Assembly (NCBI GenBank): GCA_022730285.1
Contig: DZCQ01000026.1
Span: 1-33,448 of the forward strand
Reading direction: 5' to 3'
Origin: Flavobacterium psychrophilum
GTDB lineage: Bacteria; Bacteroidota; Bacteroidia; Flavobacteriales; Flavobacteriaceae
DNA: 33,448 nt
This document shows, one piece after another, positions 1 through 7,227 of this stretch. The first letter of the stretch is position 1. Each line of letters begins with the position of its first letter. A program made the position numbers and the translations under genes. Below the pieces are notes generated by a model, which saw only the letters and a list, made by a program, of their open reading frames with translations, made no database searches and was not told the origin of the DNA.

Positions 1-2
1 AA

Positions 3-191
3 AGAAGTTTAGACTTGATGTTTTGAACAATAACGTAGTGAAACTGGACAGTTAGACGAAATTATGCAAAATCTTTTCAAGGTTTTAAAACAAGAATTTT
101 ACCTAAAACAACAGCATTGACTTTGGTACAATTCATCAATAAATCTATTTTTGATAGACCAATAAATAATATTAAAACGCAAATAATTTAA
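3..191 (+). pseudogene. IS982-type transposase, degenerate 3' end
   Basis: The frame ending at the TAA at 189-191 reads RRNYAKSFQGFKTRIL, then TALTLVQFINKSIFDRPINN. I recognise this as the C-terminal end of flavobacterial IS982-family (DDE) transposases. Upstream, the same frame still resembles the family's ET-F-Q segment but contains stops at 24-26, 36-38 and 39-41, so the gene is dead. The rest lies outside the window. Just past the stop is the near-palindrome AATTACACCCAATGGGTAAT (190-209), the plausible terminal repeat, since IS982 ends lie close to the transposase stop. The family call rests on remembered sequence, not a search. Confidence 0.7.
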
Positions 192-336
192 TTACACCCA
201 ATGGGTAATTAATAAATAATCCTGTTGCAAATTCATATCTCTTTTGTAGATAAGTAATTCTGCACCTTAATGAGCATTTTCCAGCTTTGTTTAATCTGCT
301 TCTTGCAAGTAGAAATATTATTTTAATTACATCCAT
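172..336 (-). pseudogene. Tyrosine recombinase (integrase) 5' fragment
   Basis: A minus-strand frame opens at ATG 336-334 and reads MDVIKIIFLLARSRLNK, AGKCSLRCRITYLQKR, YEFATGLFIN. This matches the N-terminal arm-DNA-binding domain of Bacteroidota phage-type integrases, whose usual pattern is a KSRLNKKG core, CRITY, then a K/R-rich stretch and F-TG-F-NP-W. Homology stops after FIN (208-210), exactly where the putative insertion-sequence end begins. The frame then runs a few residues into insertion-sequence DNA and stops at 172-174. The catalytic domain is absent. The fragment lies just downstream of tRNA-Val, as integrases of tRNA-targeted islands do. Confidence 0.65.
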
Positions 337-359
337 AATGCATTGTTTTTGAGTTGATT

Positions 360-391
360 AATATGCACACTTTTCTTAAAAATATGCACAC
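360..391. repeat. 11-bp direct repeat AATATGCACAC, two copies
   Basis: AATATGCACAC occurs at 360-370 and 381-391, with starts 21 bp (two helical turns) apart, just upstream of the integrase fragment start. It could be a relic of a recombinase or regulator binding region. I see nothing else in 392-493. Confidence 0.4.
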
Positions 392-493
392 CTAATTGTA
401 TGCCTTTTTTGTAGAATTTAAGCATAGAATAGGACTAAAAATATAATGAGTAGATAAGTAGAAAAGCCTGCAAACCCCAGTAAAAACAACCCA

Positions 494-524
494 TAAAAAA
501 AACTCCAACATTTCTGTTGAAGTT
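494..524 (-). terminator. Rho-independent terminator of tRNA-Val
   Basis: Arms 501-510 and 515-524 form a 10-bp stem with one G-U pair around a 4-nt loop. On the minus strand it is followed by a run of T (A run at 494-500 on the plus strand). It starts about 5 nt after the tRNA 3' end. Confidence 0.8.
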
Positions 525-528
525 TTTG

Positions 529-603
529 TGGGCGATGAGGGGTTCGAACCCCCGACCCCCTCGGTGTAAACGAGGTGCTCTGAACCAGCTGAGCTAATCG
601 CCC
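529..603 (-). tRNA. tRNA-Val(TAC)
   Basis: The minus strand folds as a cloverleaf. Acceptor GGGCGAT pairs with ATCGCCC, discriminator A, and CCA is not encoded. D stem GCTC/GAGC; anticodon stem CCTCG/CGAGG with loop TTTACAC (anticodon TAC); T loop TTCGAAC. It has its own promoter (616-645) and terminator. Integrase debris lies on the side of its 3' end, which is the part commonly used as an attachment site; the matching far attachment copy would lie outside the window. Confidence 0.97.
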
Positions 604-615
604 GTAATTGGAGTG

Positions 616-645
616 CAAAGATACAGCTATTTTTTAATTATCCAA
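616..645 (-). promoter_or_regulatory. Promoter of tRNA-Val
   Basis: On the minus strand TTG (645-643), 19 nt, then TATCTTTG (623-616), followed by CACTC. This fits the Bacteroidota consensus TTG-N19/21-TAnnTTTG. The TTTGCACTC extension is shared with the tRNA-Arg promoter and the promoter-like site before mtaB. Confidence 0.8.
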
Positions 646-653
646 AATAAAAT

Positions 654-1037
654 TCACTTTAACCTTAACTTTTTTATGTCTCGGACAACTACCTTGTTTT
701 CATAATTTTCTACAAAAACTTCAATTGGCTGATTTTTAGTTGTCTTCCCAGCTATAATATATAATTTACCACCTGAAATTGGCTTATTACTTCTACTGAA
801 ATCTACTTTTCCGTATTGAAGTGTATTTTTGACATCCAAAGGGTCTAACCAATTGTTTTCTAGAGTCTTATTCGCTAAATTACTATAATAAAATGGCTTA
901 CTTCTAATATTATTTAGTACTCTATCATTTGGAAAATAAGAACATCTTGTATTTTTTTTGTTTAAAATAAAAAACAAAAATATGCTTCCTACTAAAAATC
1001 CAAAAAGATAATAGCTCAATCTATATGAAAACTTCAT
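654..1037 (-). CDS. Small membrane-anchored protein, possibly DUF4258
   Basis: This 127-residue protein has one N-terminal hydrophobic segment (about residues 8-25, YYLFGFLVGSIFLFFIL), followed by a short soluble domain that should face the periplasm. Recognisable family features are CSYFPNDRVLNNIRSKPFYYS, spread over about residues 32-52, and VKNTLQYGKVDF followed by GKLYIIAGKTTKNQPIEV. I associate this pattern with DUF4258-type proteins of flavobacteria, from memory. It is the last protein gene of the porX-tsaE-ald run, 47 nt after ald, and directly precedes the tRNA-Val promoter. No function is known to me. Confidence 0.8.
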   Translation of the reverse strand: MKFSYRLSYYLFGFLVGSIFLFFILNKKNTRCSYFPNDRVLNNIRSKPFYYSNLANKTLENNWLDPLDVKNTLQYGKVDFSRSNKPISGGKLYIIAGKTTKNQPIEVFVENYENKVVVRDIKKLRLK

Positions 1038-1084
1038 TATTTATTTTTTTTACAAAAATAAGCATAAAATATCAAGATTTTTTT

Positions 1085-2278
1085 TTAAAATACAATTAAA
1101 TTAATATCTCTATATTCAAAATTGAACCACTCCCCTATTGTTTTGTTTGTTAAAATTCCGTGGTATAAATAAATTCCATTTTTAAGTCCTGAATCGCAAC
1201 GAATTGCACTTTCTAACCCTCCAGATTCCGCAATTTGAAGTAAAAATGGCGTAATAATATTGCTTATAGATAGGGAGGCAGTTTTGGAATAACGAGAAGG
1301 TATATTTGGGACACAATAATGAATTACATCATTTTTTATAAAAGTAGGACTTTCATGTGTTGTAATTTCTGATGTTTCAAAACAACCTCCTGTATCAATA
1401 CTAACATCTATAATTACAGATCCTTTTTTCATATATTCTACCATAGTTTGAGATACAACAATTGGAGAACGGTAAGTTCCACGCAAGGCTCCAATGGCTA
1501 CATCGCAACGTCTTAATGCTTTTAATAATGTCTTGTTTTGTATGGTAGAGGTAAAAATTCGTTGGTTAAGGCTATTTTGTAACCTTCGTAACTTTGTGAT
1601 AGAATTATCAAATACTTTTACATTTGCTCCAAGACCAATTGCAGTCCTTGCCGCAAATTCTGCAACTGTTCCTGCTCCTAAAATAACTACTTCCGTTGGT
1701 GGAACTCCTGTGATATTTCCAAATAATAGACCACTACTAAATTTATTAGCAATCATTAATTCTGTGGCAATAAGTATAGAGGCAGTACCTGCGATTTCAC
1801 TAAGTGATTTAACTGCTGGAAAAGAACCATCTACATCTTTAATATATTCAAATGCCAAAGCCGTTATTTTTTTTGTCGCTAAGACTTGAAAATACTCTTT
1901 TTTTCTGGTTTTTAATTGAATGGCAGAGATAATAATGGTTTTTTCTTGTATTAACTCTAATTCTTCTAGGGTAACCGGTTCTACTTTTAGTAAAATTGGA
2001 CAAGAGAGTACTTTTTTGCAATCGTTTGTAATTTCAGCTCCTGCAAGGCTATATTCTTTATCTGAATAGCTTGAATTTAATCCTGCTCCAGATTCTATAA
2101 GTACTTTATGTCCATTAGACACTAAGGAATTTACGGCATCTGGGGTTAAACAAATACGTTTTTCTTGGTAACTTGTTTCTTTCGGGATGCCAATATATAA
2201 TTCACATTTATGACGTGTAGTTTCTAGTGTTTCTTCTTGTGGAATTAATTCTTGCTTGCTAAAAGGTGTTATTGACAT
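1085..2278 (-). CDS. ald: Alanine dehydrogenase-like protein, divergent
   Basis: A 397-residue member of the alanine dehydrogenase/transhydrogenase family, which reversibly deaminates L-alanine to pyruvate with NAD. Visible features are the N-terminal GIPKE and EKRICLTPDAV motifs, the substrate lysine in ILLKVEP, the Rossmann loop GAGTVAEFAARTAIGLGA with VKVFD at the end of strand 2, and the conserved aspartate in IIDVSIDTGG. The canonical TYLHLA segment, which carries the catalytic histidine (His96 in Bacillus Ald), reads SAIQLK here, so that His is replaced by Gln. The name is by family; the reaction is not assured. It is probably co-transcribed with tsaE (31-nt gap). Confidence 0.88.
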   Translation of the reverse strand: MSITPFSKQELIPQEETLETTRHKCELYIGIPKETSYQEKRICLTPDAVNSLVSNGHKVLIESGAGLNSSYSDKEYSLAGAEITNDCKKVLSCPILLKVEPVTLEELELIQEKTIIISAIQLKTRKKEYFQVLATKKITALAFEYIKDVDGSFPAVKSLSEIAGTASILIATELMIANKFSSGLLFGNITGVPPTEVVILGAGTVAEFAARTAIGLGANVKVFDNSITKLRRLQNSLNQRIFTSTIQNKTLLKALRRCDVAIGALRGTYRSPIVVSQTMVEYMKKGSVIIDVSIDTGGCFETSEITTHESPTFIKNDVIHYCVPNIPSRYSKTASLSISNIITPFLLQIAESGGLESAIRCDSGLKNGIYLYHGILTNKTIGEWFNFEYRDINLIVF

Positions 2279-2309
2279 GGTGCTAAATTATTTGGGACAA
2301 GATACAAAT

Positions 2310-2726
2310 TTATTGCATTTGTTCCCATTTTATATTTCGTTTTTTGTTTTTTAAAACAGAAATATGAATAATTGAATAATTGTTTGGTAATAAATTCTCA
2401 ATTTTTTCTGCCCATTCAATAAAGCACCAATTGTTAGAATATAAGTATTCTTCGATGCCCATATCTAGTGCTTCTTCTTCCTTTTGTATTCTATACATAT
2501 CAAAATGATAAATAACTTCTTTATTAGCTGTTAAATATTCGTTTACTAAAGAAAAAGTTGGACTGCTCATTGCGGATTTCACTCCTAATTCTTTGCACAA
2601 GGCTTGGATAAAAGTAGTTTTTCCTGCTCCCATTTCGCCCTTAAAAATGATTACTTTTTCTGGTTTAAGCAAAATAATTTGGGAAGCTATTTTATTTATT
2701 TCGGATAGTTCTGCTATAAATTCCAC
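2310..2726 (-). CDS. tsaE: tRNA t6A biosynthesis ATPase TsaE
   Basis: TsaE is the ATPase that works with TsaB and TsaD to place threonylcarbamoyl on A37 of ANN-decoding tRNAs in the cytoplasm. At 138 residues it has the normal family length. Motifs are the Walker A loop GEMGAGKTTFIQ, SSPTFSLVNEY (switch region), IYHFDMYRI with the catalytic acid, and FIEWAEKI near the end. It lies 10 nt after porX. MtaB, encoded across the intergenic region, modifies the same t6A base further, so two steps of one modification pathway are neighbours here. Confidence 0.95.
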   Translation of the reverse strand: MEFIAELSEINKIASQIILLKPEKVIIFKGEMGAGKTTFIQALCKELGVKSAMSSPTFSLVNEYLTANKEVIYHFDMYRIQKEEEALDMGIEEYLYSNNWCFIEWAEKIENLLPNNYSIIHISVLKNKKRNIKWEQMQ

Positions 2727-2736
2727 TCTAGATATA

Positions 2737-4290
2737 TTATTTTTTAGGGCTAAATACTAGGAATGGAACTATTACCTCTTCGAGCGATATTCCACCATGT
2801 TGGTAGGTATTCTTGTAATAACTTACATAATGATTAAGATTATTAACATAGGCTAGAAAAAAATCGTTTTTTGCAAAAATATAAGAGCTTGTCATGTTTA
2901 TAGAAGGTAGTCCAATCCGTTTTGGTTCTTTAACCGCATATACCTCTTTTGCTTCATATGTTAGGCTTCGCCCAGTTTTGTATCGTAAGTTTAAACTCGT
3001 ATTTTTGTCTCCAATCACTTTGGAAGGATTTTTGCAATTTATAGTTCCGTGGTCTGTTGTAATTATTAGTTTAAAACCTAACTTTTGAGCTTGCTGAATG
3101 ATGTCTAAAAGTGGTGAATTTTTAAACCAACTTAAAGTTAAAGATCGATATGCTTTATCATCTGCGGCAAGTTCTTTGACTACATCTGTATCGGTTTTTG
3201 CATGCGAAATCATGTCTATAAAATTATAAACAACTGTTACGAGCTTGGTATCTTTGTGCGTTTTAAAAGTTTCCGCTAATTTTTTTCCATTTGTTAAATT
3301 TGTAATTTTAAAGTATTCGTGCGAAATATGGAGGCTGTTTCTTTTAAGTTGTGCATCTAAAAATTCGGCTTCGTATAGATTTTTGCCACCTTCTTCTGGG
3401 TCATTTTTCCAGTATTGAGGGAATTGTTTTTCCATTTCTAATGGAGTAAGTCCTGAAAATATTGCATTTCGGGCATATTGTGTGGCTGTTGGCAAAATCG
3501 CAAAATAAGGTGTTTCTTCTTCTAGCTTGTAATGATTAGTAACTACTGATTCGAAGGCTTTCCACTGGTCGTATCTTAAATTATCTATAACTACAAATAG
3601 TACATTTTCTGGTTTTTTTATTTCGGGAATTACTAATTGTTTGAATAAAGTATGTGATTGTATGGGTTTTCTGGCACTTGGTTCAAACCAATCGGCATAA
3701 TTTTTTTCAATATACTTTCCAAAAAGCATATTTGCTTCTATTTTTTGTGACTCTAGAATTTGAAACATATTTTGGTCTTCTATGTTTTCTAGTTCTAATT
3801 CCCAATATATCAGTTTTTTATAAAAATCTATCCAACCCTCAAAAGAATTAACCATTGCCATTTCCATTGCTATATTTCGAAATTCTTTTTGGTAATCTAG
3901 AGTTGTTTTTTCAGATATTAGCCTTGAGTGGTCTAAGTTCTTTTTTAAACTCAGTAATATTTGGTTAGGATTTACTGGTTTTATCAAATAATCCGCAATT
4001 TTGGAGCCTATTGCTTCTTCCATGATGTATTCTTCTTCGCTCTTGGTAATCATAATTACGGGAACTGTTGCTTTTTTTTCTTTTAATTCAGCAAGAGTTT
4101 CTAACCCATTCATACCAGGCATATTTTCGTCTAAAAAAACTATGTCAAAGTTTTCTTCCTGAAAAATATCTATTGCATCTAGCCCATTATTACAGGTTGT
4201 TATGTGGTATCCTTTTTTTTCTAGGAATAAAATATGTGGTTTTAATAGATCTATTTCGTCATCTACCCAAAGTATCTTTATTGTGTTCAT
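2737..4290 (-). CDS. porX: PorX-type response regulator with PglZ domain
   Basis: PorX is the two-component regulator of the type IX secretion system (T9SS) in Bacteroidota. The 517-residue product begins with a receiver domain: WVDDEID acidic pocket, phospho-acceptor Asp54 in FLDENMPG, MITKS and LIKP. The second half is a PglZ / alkaline-phosphatase-fold domain with candidate metal ligands in VVIDNLRYDQW, LPTATQYAR, DMISHAKTD and ITTDHGT. PorX has been reported to act as a phosphodiesterase through this domain. I chose ATG at 4290 because MNTIKILWVDDEIDLLKPHI matches family N-termini; an in-frame ATG at 4314 would add eight unconserved residues. It heads the operon porX-tsaE-ald. The partner kinase PorY is not in the window. 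Confidence 0.93.
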   Translation of the reverse strand: MNTIKILWVDDEIDLLKPHILFLEKKGYHITTCNNGLDAIDIFQEENFDIVFLDENMPGMNGLETLAELKEKKATVPVIMITKSEEEYIMEEAIGSKIADYLIKPVNPNQILLSLKKNLDHSRLISEKTTLDYQKEFRNIAMEMAMVNSFEGWIDFYKKLIYWELELENIEDQNMFQILESQKIEANMLFGKYIEKNYADWFEPSARKPIQSHTLFKQLVIPEIKKPENVLFVVIDNLRYDQWKAFESVVTNHYKLEEETPYFAILPTATQYARNAIFSGLTPLEMEKQFPQYWKNDPEEGGKNLYEAEFLDAQLKRNSLHISHEYFKITNLTNGKKLAETFKTHKDTKLVTVVYNFIDMISHAKTDTDVVKELAADDKAYRSLTLSWFKNSPLLDIIQQAQKLGFKLIITTDHGTINCKNPSKVIGDKNTSLNLRYKTGRSLTYEAKEVYAVKEPKRIGLPSINMTSSYIFAKNDFFLAYVNNLNHYVSYYKNTYQHGGISLEEVIVPFLVFSPKK

Positions 4291-4424
4291 GTAATGTTGT
4301 ATTTTAGTGTGCAATTTACTATTTATTAAACATTGATTTCTTAAAAATATTGTAATTTTTACAAAATTTGCTAAAGACTTTTGTTTTTAGCAATTTGTAT
4401 CGGTTTTATAAATTAAATATTGTG

Positions 4425-4433
4425 TAAATTTGC
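4425..4433 (+). promoter_or_regulatory. -7 box upstream of the mtaB leader
   Basis: TAAATTTGC fits TAnnTTTG and continues as CACTC, the same TTTGCACTC block found at both tRNA promoters here. The best TTG (4395-4397) is 27 nt upstream, longer than usual, so the -33 element is uncertain. Transcription would begin near 4440. Confidence 0.55.
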
Positions 4434-4439
4434 ACTCGC

Positions 4440-4540
4440 AAAAGGGATAGCGGTGGTATCCTTTTTTAGGTTTTTTTTTAGCCTGAAAAAGATTTAACCA
4501 ATAGCCCGACCCGAAGTTTTTACGGAGGGTTTTGCCCTAA
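4440..4540 (+). ncRNA. Candidate structured leader RNA before mtaB
   Basis: The 130 nt between the promoter-like site and mtaB fold in nested fashion. GGG 4444-4446 pairs with CCC 4505-4507, enclosing an internal loop AUAGCGG opposite AUAG. TGGT 4454-4457 pairs with ACCA 4497-4500. A 10-bp arm CTTTTTTAGG (4461-4470) pairs with CCTGAAAAAG (4482-4491) with one G-U pair. A second element follows: ACCC 4509-4512 pairing with GGGT 4527-4530, then GCCC. It could be a cis-regulator of mtaB or an independent small RNA. I recall similar GATAGCGG...AGCCCGACCC elements in flavobacterial genomes, but cannot name a family with certainty. Confidence 0.5.
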
Positions 4541-4571
4541 TAATTTTATAAAAAAAAACAGATTTTAAATA

Positions 4572-5888
4572 ATGTCTGACAAAAAAAAAGTAGCGTTTTA
4601 TACTCTTGGTTGTAAACTTAATTTTTCTGAAACTTCTACAATTGCTAGAAATTTTAAGGAAGAAGGTTTTGATAGGGTTGATTTTGAGGAAATTGCCGAT
4701 ATTTATGTGATTAATACCTGTTCGGTTACAGATAATGCGGACAAGCAGTTTAAGCAAGTGGTTAAAAAAGCGTTGAAGCTAAATGCAAATGCTTTTGTGG
4801 CAGCAGTGGGTTGTTATGCTCAGTTAAAACCAGAAGAATTAGCAGCGGTTGATGGGGTAGATTTGGTACTTGGTGCAACTGAAAAGTTTAAAATTACCAA
4901 TTATATTGAAGATTTAAGCAAAAATGCAATAGGTGAAGTACATTCTTGCGAAATTTCTGAGGCCGATTTTTATGTAGGAAGCTACTCGATTGGAGATAGA
5001 ACAAGGGCTTTTTTAAAAGTGCAAGATGGTTGCGATTACAAATGTACTTATTGCACAATTCCACTAGCAAGAGGAATTTCAAGAAGTGATTCTTTAGAAA
5101 ATGTTTTATTTAATGCCAAAGAAATTGCCTCCCAAAATATTAAAGAAATTGTGCTTACTGGTGTAAATATTGGCGATTATGGGAAAGGAGAGTTTGGAAA
5201 TAAAAAACATGAACATACTTTTTTAGACTTAGTAAGAGCTTTGGATGAAGTACATGGTATTGAACGTCTTAGAATTTCGTCTATCGAACCTAATTTATTA
5301 AAAAATGAAACTATAGAATTTATTTCTCAAAGCAAAACTTTTGTTCCACACTTTCATATTCCATTACAATCTGGCAGCAACAACATACTTAAATTAATGA
5401 AACGAAGATACTTGCGAGAGATTTACACCGAAAGAGTTTTGAAAATTAAAGAAGTATTACCTCATGCTTGTATTGGTGTAGATGTGATTGTAGGCTTTCC
5501 TGGCGAAACAGACGAGCATTTTATAGAAACCTACAATTATTTAAACGAATTGGACATTTCGTATTTACACGTTTTTACTTATTCCGAAAGAGATAATACA
5601 GAAGCAATAGATATGCCACAAAGTGTACCAATGCCAGTGAGAGCAAAGCGTAGCAAAATGTTACGAGTTTTGTCTGTTAAAAAAAGAAGGGCCTTTTACG
5701 AAAGTCAATTAGGAAGCAATAGAACCGTTCTTTTTGAAAACGAGAACAAAGAAGGTTACATTTATGGCTTTACTGAAAATTATGTAAAAGTAAAAACTCC
5801 TTGGAATCCAGAACTTGCCAATGTGCTCCAAAATGTAACACTAAGTAGTATTGATGATAATGGTATAGTTAGAGTAACACTTAATTAA
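4572..5888 (+). CDS. mtaB: tRNA (t6A37) methylthiotransferase MtaB
   Basis: A radical-SAM enzyme that adds a methylthio group to t6A37 of tRNA, giving ms2t6A. The 438-residue protein has the family order: N-terminal UPF0004 domain with cysteines in TLGCKLNFSET, NTCSVTDNADKQ and AAVGCYAQ (second Fe-S cluster), then the radical-SAM signature GCDYKCTYCTIPLARG (CxxxCxxC). HIPLQSGSNNILKLMKRRY and VIVGFPGETDEHF follow, and a C-terminal TRAM-like segment (about residues 375-438). LTGVNIGDYG also fits MtaB rather than MiaB. It is followed 8 nt later by a hydrolase gene, presumably co-transcribed. Confidence 0.95.
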   Translation: MSDKKKVAFYTLGCKLNFSETSTIARNFKEEGFDRVDFEEIADIYVINTCSVTDNADKQFKQVVKKALKLNANAFVAAVGCYAQLKPEELAAVDGVDLVLGATEKFKITNYIEDLSKNAIGEVHSCEISEADFYVGSYSIGDRTRAFLKVQDGCDYKCTYCTIPLARGISRSDSLENVLFNAKEIASQNIKEIVLTGVNIGDYGKGEFGNKKHEHTFLDLVRALDEVHGIERLRISSIEPNLLKNETIEFISQSKTFVPHFHIPLQSGSNNILKLMKRRYLREIYTERVLKIKEVLPHACIGVDVIVGFPGETDEHFIETYNYLNELDISYLHVFTYSERDNTEAIDMPQSVPMPVRAKRSKMLRVLSVKKRRAFYESQLGSNRTVLFENENKEGYIYGFTENYVKVKTPWNPELANVLQNVTLSSIDDNGIVRVTLN

Positions 5889-5896
5889 GATAAAAC

Positions 5897-6565
5897 ATGA
5901 TTCCTGTATATTTTATGCCTGGACTTGCTGCAAGTTCTTTAATATTCGAAAAAATAAAACTTCCAGAAGATACTTTTGAAATACATTTGTTGGAATGGAT
6001 AATTCCTGAAAAGGAAGAAACGCTGGTAAGTTATGCAAAACGAATGGCTTGTGCTGTGCAACATAAAAATTCGGTTTTAATTGGTGTGTCTTTTGGTGGA
6101 ATATTAGTACAAGAAATGGCTAGCTTTTTAGAATTACAAAAACTAATTATAATTTCTAGTATAAAATCTAATTCTGAGCTTCCTTTTCGATTAAAATTAG
6201 CAAAATCTACTAAAGCGTATAAACTCGCACCTACAAATTTGTTGTCTAACTTAGATTATTTGTCAAAATTTGTCTTTGCTGATATATTAAAAGAACGCAT
6301 TCATCTGTATAAAAAATATTTAACCATGAGCAACAAATTTTATCTAGATTGGTCTATAGAACAAGTGGTTAGCTGGAATAGAACAGAAATTGATTTGAAT
6401 GTAATTCATATTCATGGGGAAAAAGATGAAGTTTTTCCTGTTAAAAATATTAAAAATTGCATCCTAGTAAAATCTGGCACACATATTATGATTATAAATA
6501 GGTACAAATGGTTTAATCAAAATTTACCGAAAATTATTTTAGGGCAATATACACAAACTGAATAA
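5897..6565 (+). CDS. Alpha/beta hydrolase
   Basis: A 222-residue cytoplasmic alpha/beta-hydrolase-fold protein without a signal peptide. The nucleophile elbow is GVSFGG, the acid lies in HIHGEKDEVFP and the histidine in SGTHIMI, completing a Ser-Asp-His triad in the right order. The N-terminus (IPVYFMPGLAASSLIFEKI) forms the first strand and the oxyanion loop. The substrate cannot be told from sequence. It starts 8 nt after mtaB, so it is likely the second gene of that transcript. Confidence 0.85.
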   Translation: MIPVYFMPGLAASSLIFEKIKLPEDTFEIHLLEWIIPEKEETLVSYAKRMACAVQHKNSVLIGVSFGGILVQEMASFLELQKLIIISSIKSNSELPFRLKLAKSTKAYKLAPTNLLSNLDYLSKFVFADILKERIHLYKKYLTMSNKFYLDWSIEQVVSWNRTEIDLNVIHIHGEKDEVFPVKNIKNCILVKSGTHIMIINRYKWFNQNLPKIILGQYTQTE

Positions 6566-6586
6566 AATTTGTTATCTTGCTTCTAT

Positions 6587-6706
6587 ACTTTACACTATAA
6601 GTAAGACGAAAGGTTTAATGTTGTAAAGTCGTATATATGGCAAAACAGATTTTAAAGAGCTGTAATCTACTTATTATCAAACAAAAAAATATTTTTTAGT
6701 AGATTA
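6587..6706. repeat. Two inverted repeats upstream of the TauE/SafE gene
   Basis: In the 240-nt gap, ACTTTACA (6587-6594) is mirrored by TGTAAAGT (6622-6629), and TAATCTACT (6663-6671) by AGTAGATTA (6698-6706). The second pair is a perfect 9-bp stem with an A/T-rich loop ending in a T run. The first may close the mtaB transcript and the second may be a regulatory hairpin for the gene at 6806; neither role is proven. Confidence 0.4.
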
Positions 6707-6805
6707 TTAAATTTGAAAAAATTCGAGATTATTATGTATTTAACGTAATTAAGTAAAAAAACAATTAAATTAGTATTAAAAAAACTTTATTAGCACTTAA
6801 AGAAA

Positions 6806-7177
6806 ATGAAAATGACAGCACAAATTATTATTTCTCTTATTTTAATAGGACTTATTGCAGGTGTTCTAAGTGGACTTATAGGTATTGGAGGAGGTATTAT
6901 TATAGTGCCTTTGCTATTATTACTTGGTTTTTCACAACAACAATCACAAGGAACTAGTCTTGCCTCTTTATTACCACCCGTAACTTTATTAGCAGTAATG
7001 AACTATCAAAAAGCGGGTTATATTAATTGGAAATATGCTGCTATTATTGCAATAATGTTTGTAGTTGGTGGTTATTTTGGCAGTAAGATTGCCATTGACA
7101 TTAATCAAAGAACGCTTAAAAAGATATTTGGAGTTATTATGCTACTAATTGCAGGAAGAATGCTTTTTGAAAAATAG
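6806..7177 (+). CDS. TauE/SafE (TSUP) membrane protein, half-length
   Basis: A 123-residue inner-membrane protein of the TauE/SafE family, whose members carry sulfite, sulfonates or other small anions. It shows the family signature LIAGVLSGLIGIGGGIIIVP near the N-terminus and GTSLASLLPP, and about four hydrophobic helices in all. Typical members are about 250 residues with two such halves, so this is a single repeat that would have to dimerise. The coding frame ends naturally, with no remnant of a second half before the convergent gene at 7213. It stands alone as a transcription unit. The substrate is unknown. Confidence 0.88.
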   Translation: MKMTAQIIISLILIGLIAGVLSGLIGIGGGIIIVPLLLLLGFSQQQSQGTSLASLLPPVTLLAVMNYQKAGYINWKYAAIIAIMFVVGGYFGSKIAIDINQRTLKKIFGVIMLLIAGRMLFEK

Positions 7178-7193
7178 CATCATGCTTCCGGAT

Positions 7194-7227
7194 AAATTTC
7201 AAAAAAAGCTTTTTATTTTTGAAATTT
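7194..7227. terminator. Terminator-like hairpin between convergent genes
   Basis: AAATTTCAAAAA (7194-7205) is the reverse complement of TTTTTGAAATTT (7216-7227), a 12-bp stem with a 10-nt loop. It overlaps the last codons of the MFS gene and could end transcription from both directions, although T tracts are short. Confidence 0.55.

Noticed and set aside
418..618. 66-codon minus-strand open frame
   Set aside because: It runs straight through tRNA-Val and its terminator; the RNA gene explains the sequence.
1494..1889. 131-codon frame opposite the alanine dehydrogenase gene
   Set aside because: Lies wholly within the conserved Rossmann region on the other strand; no supporting features.
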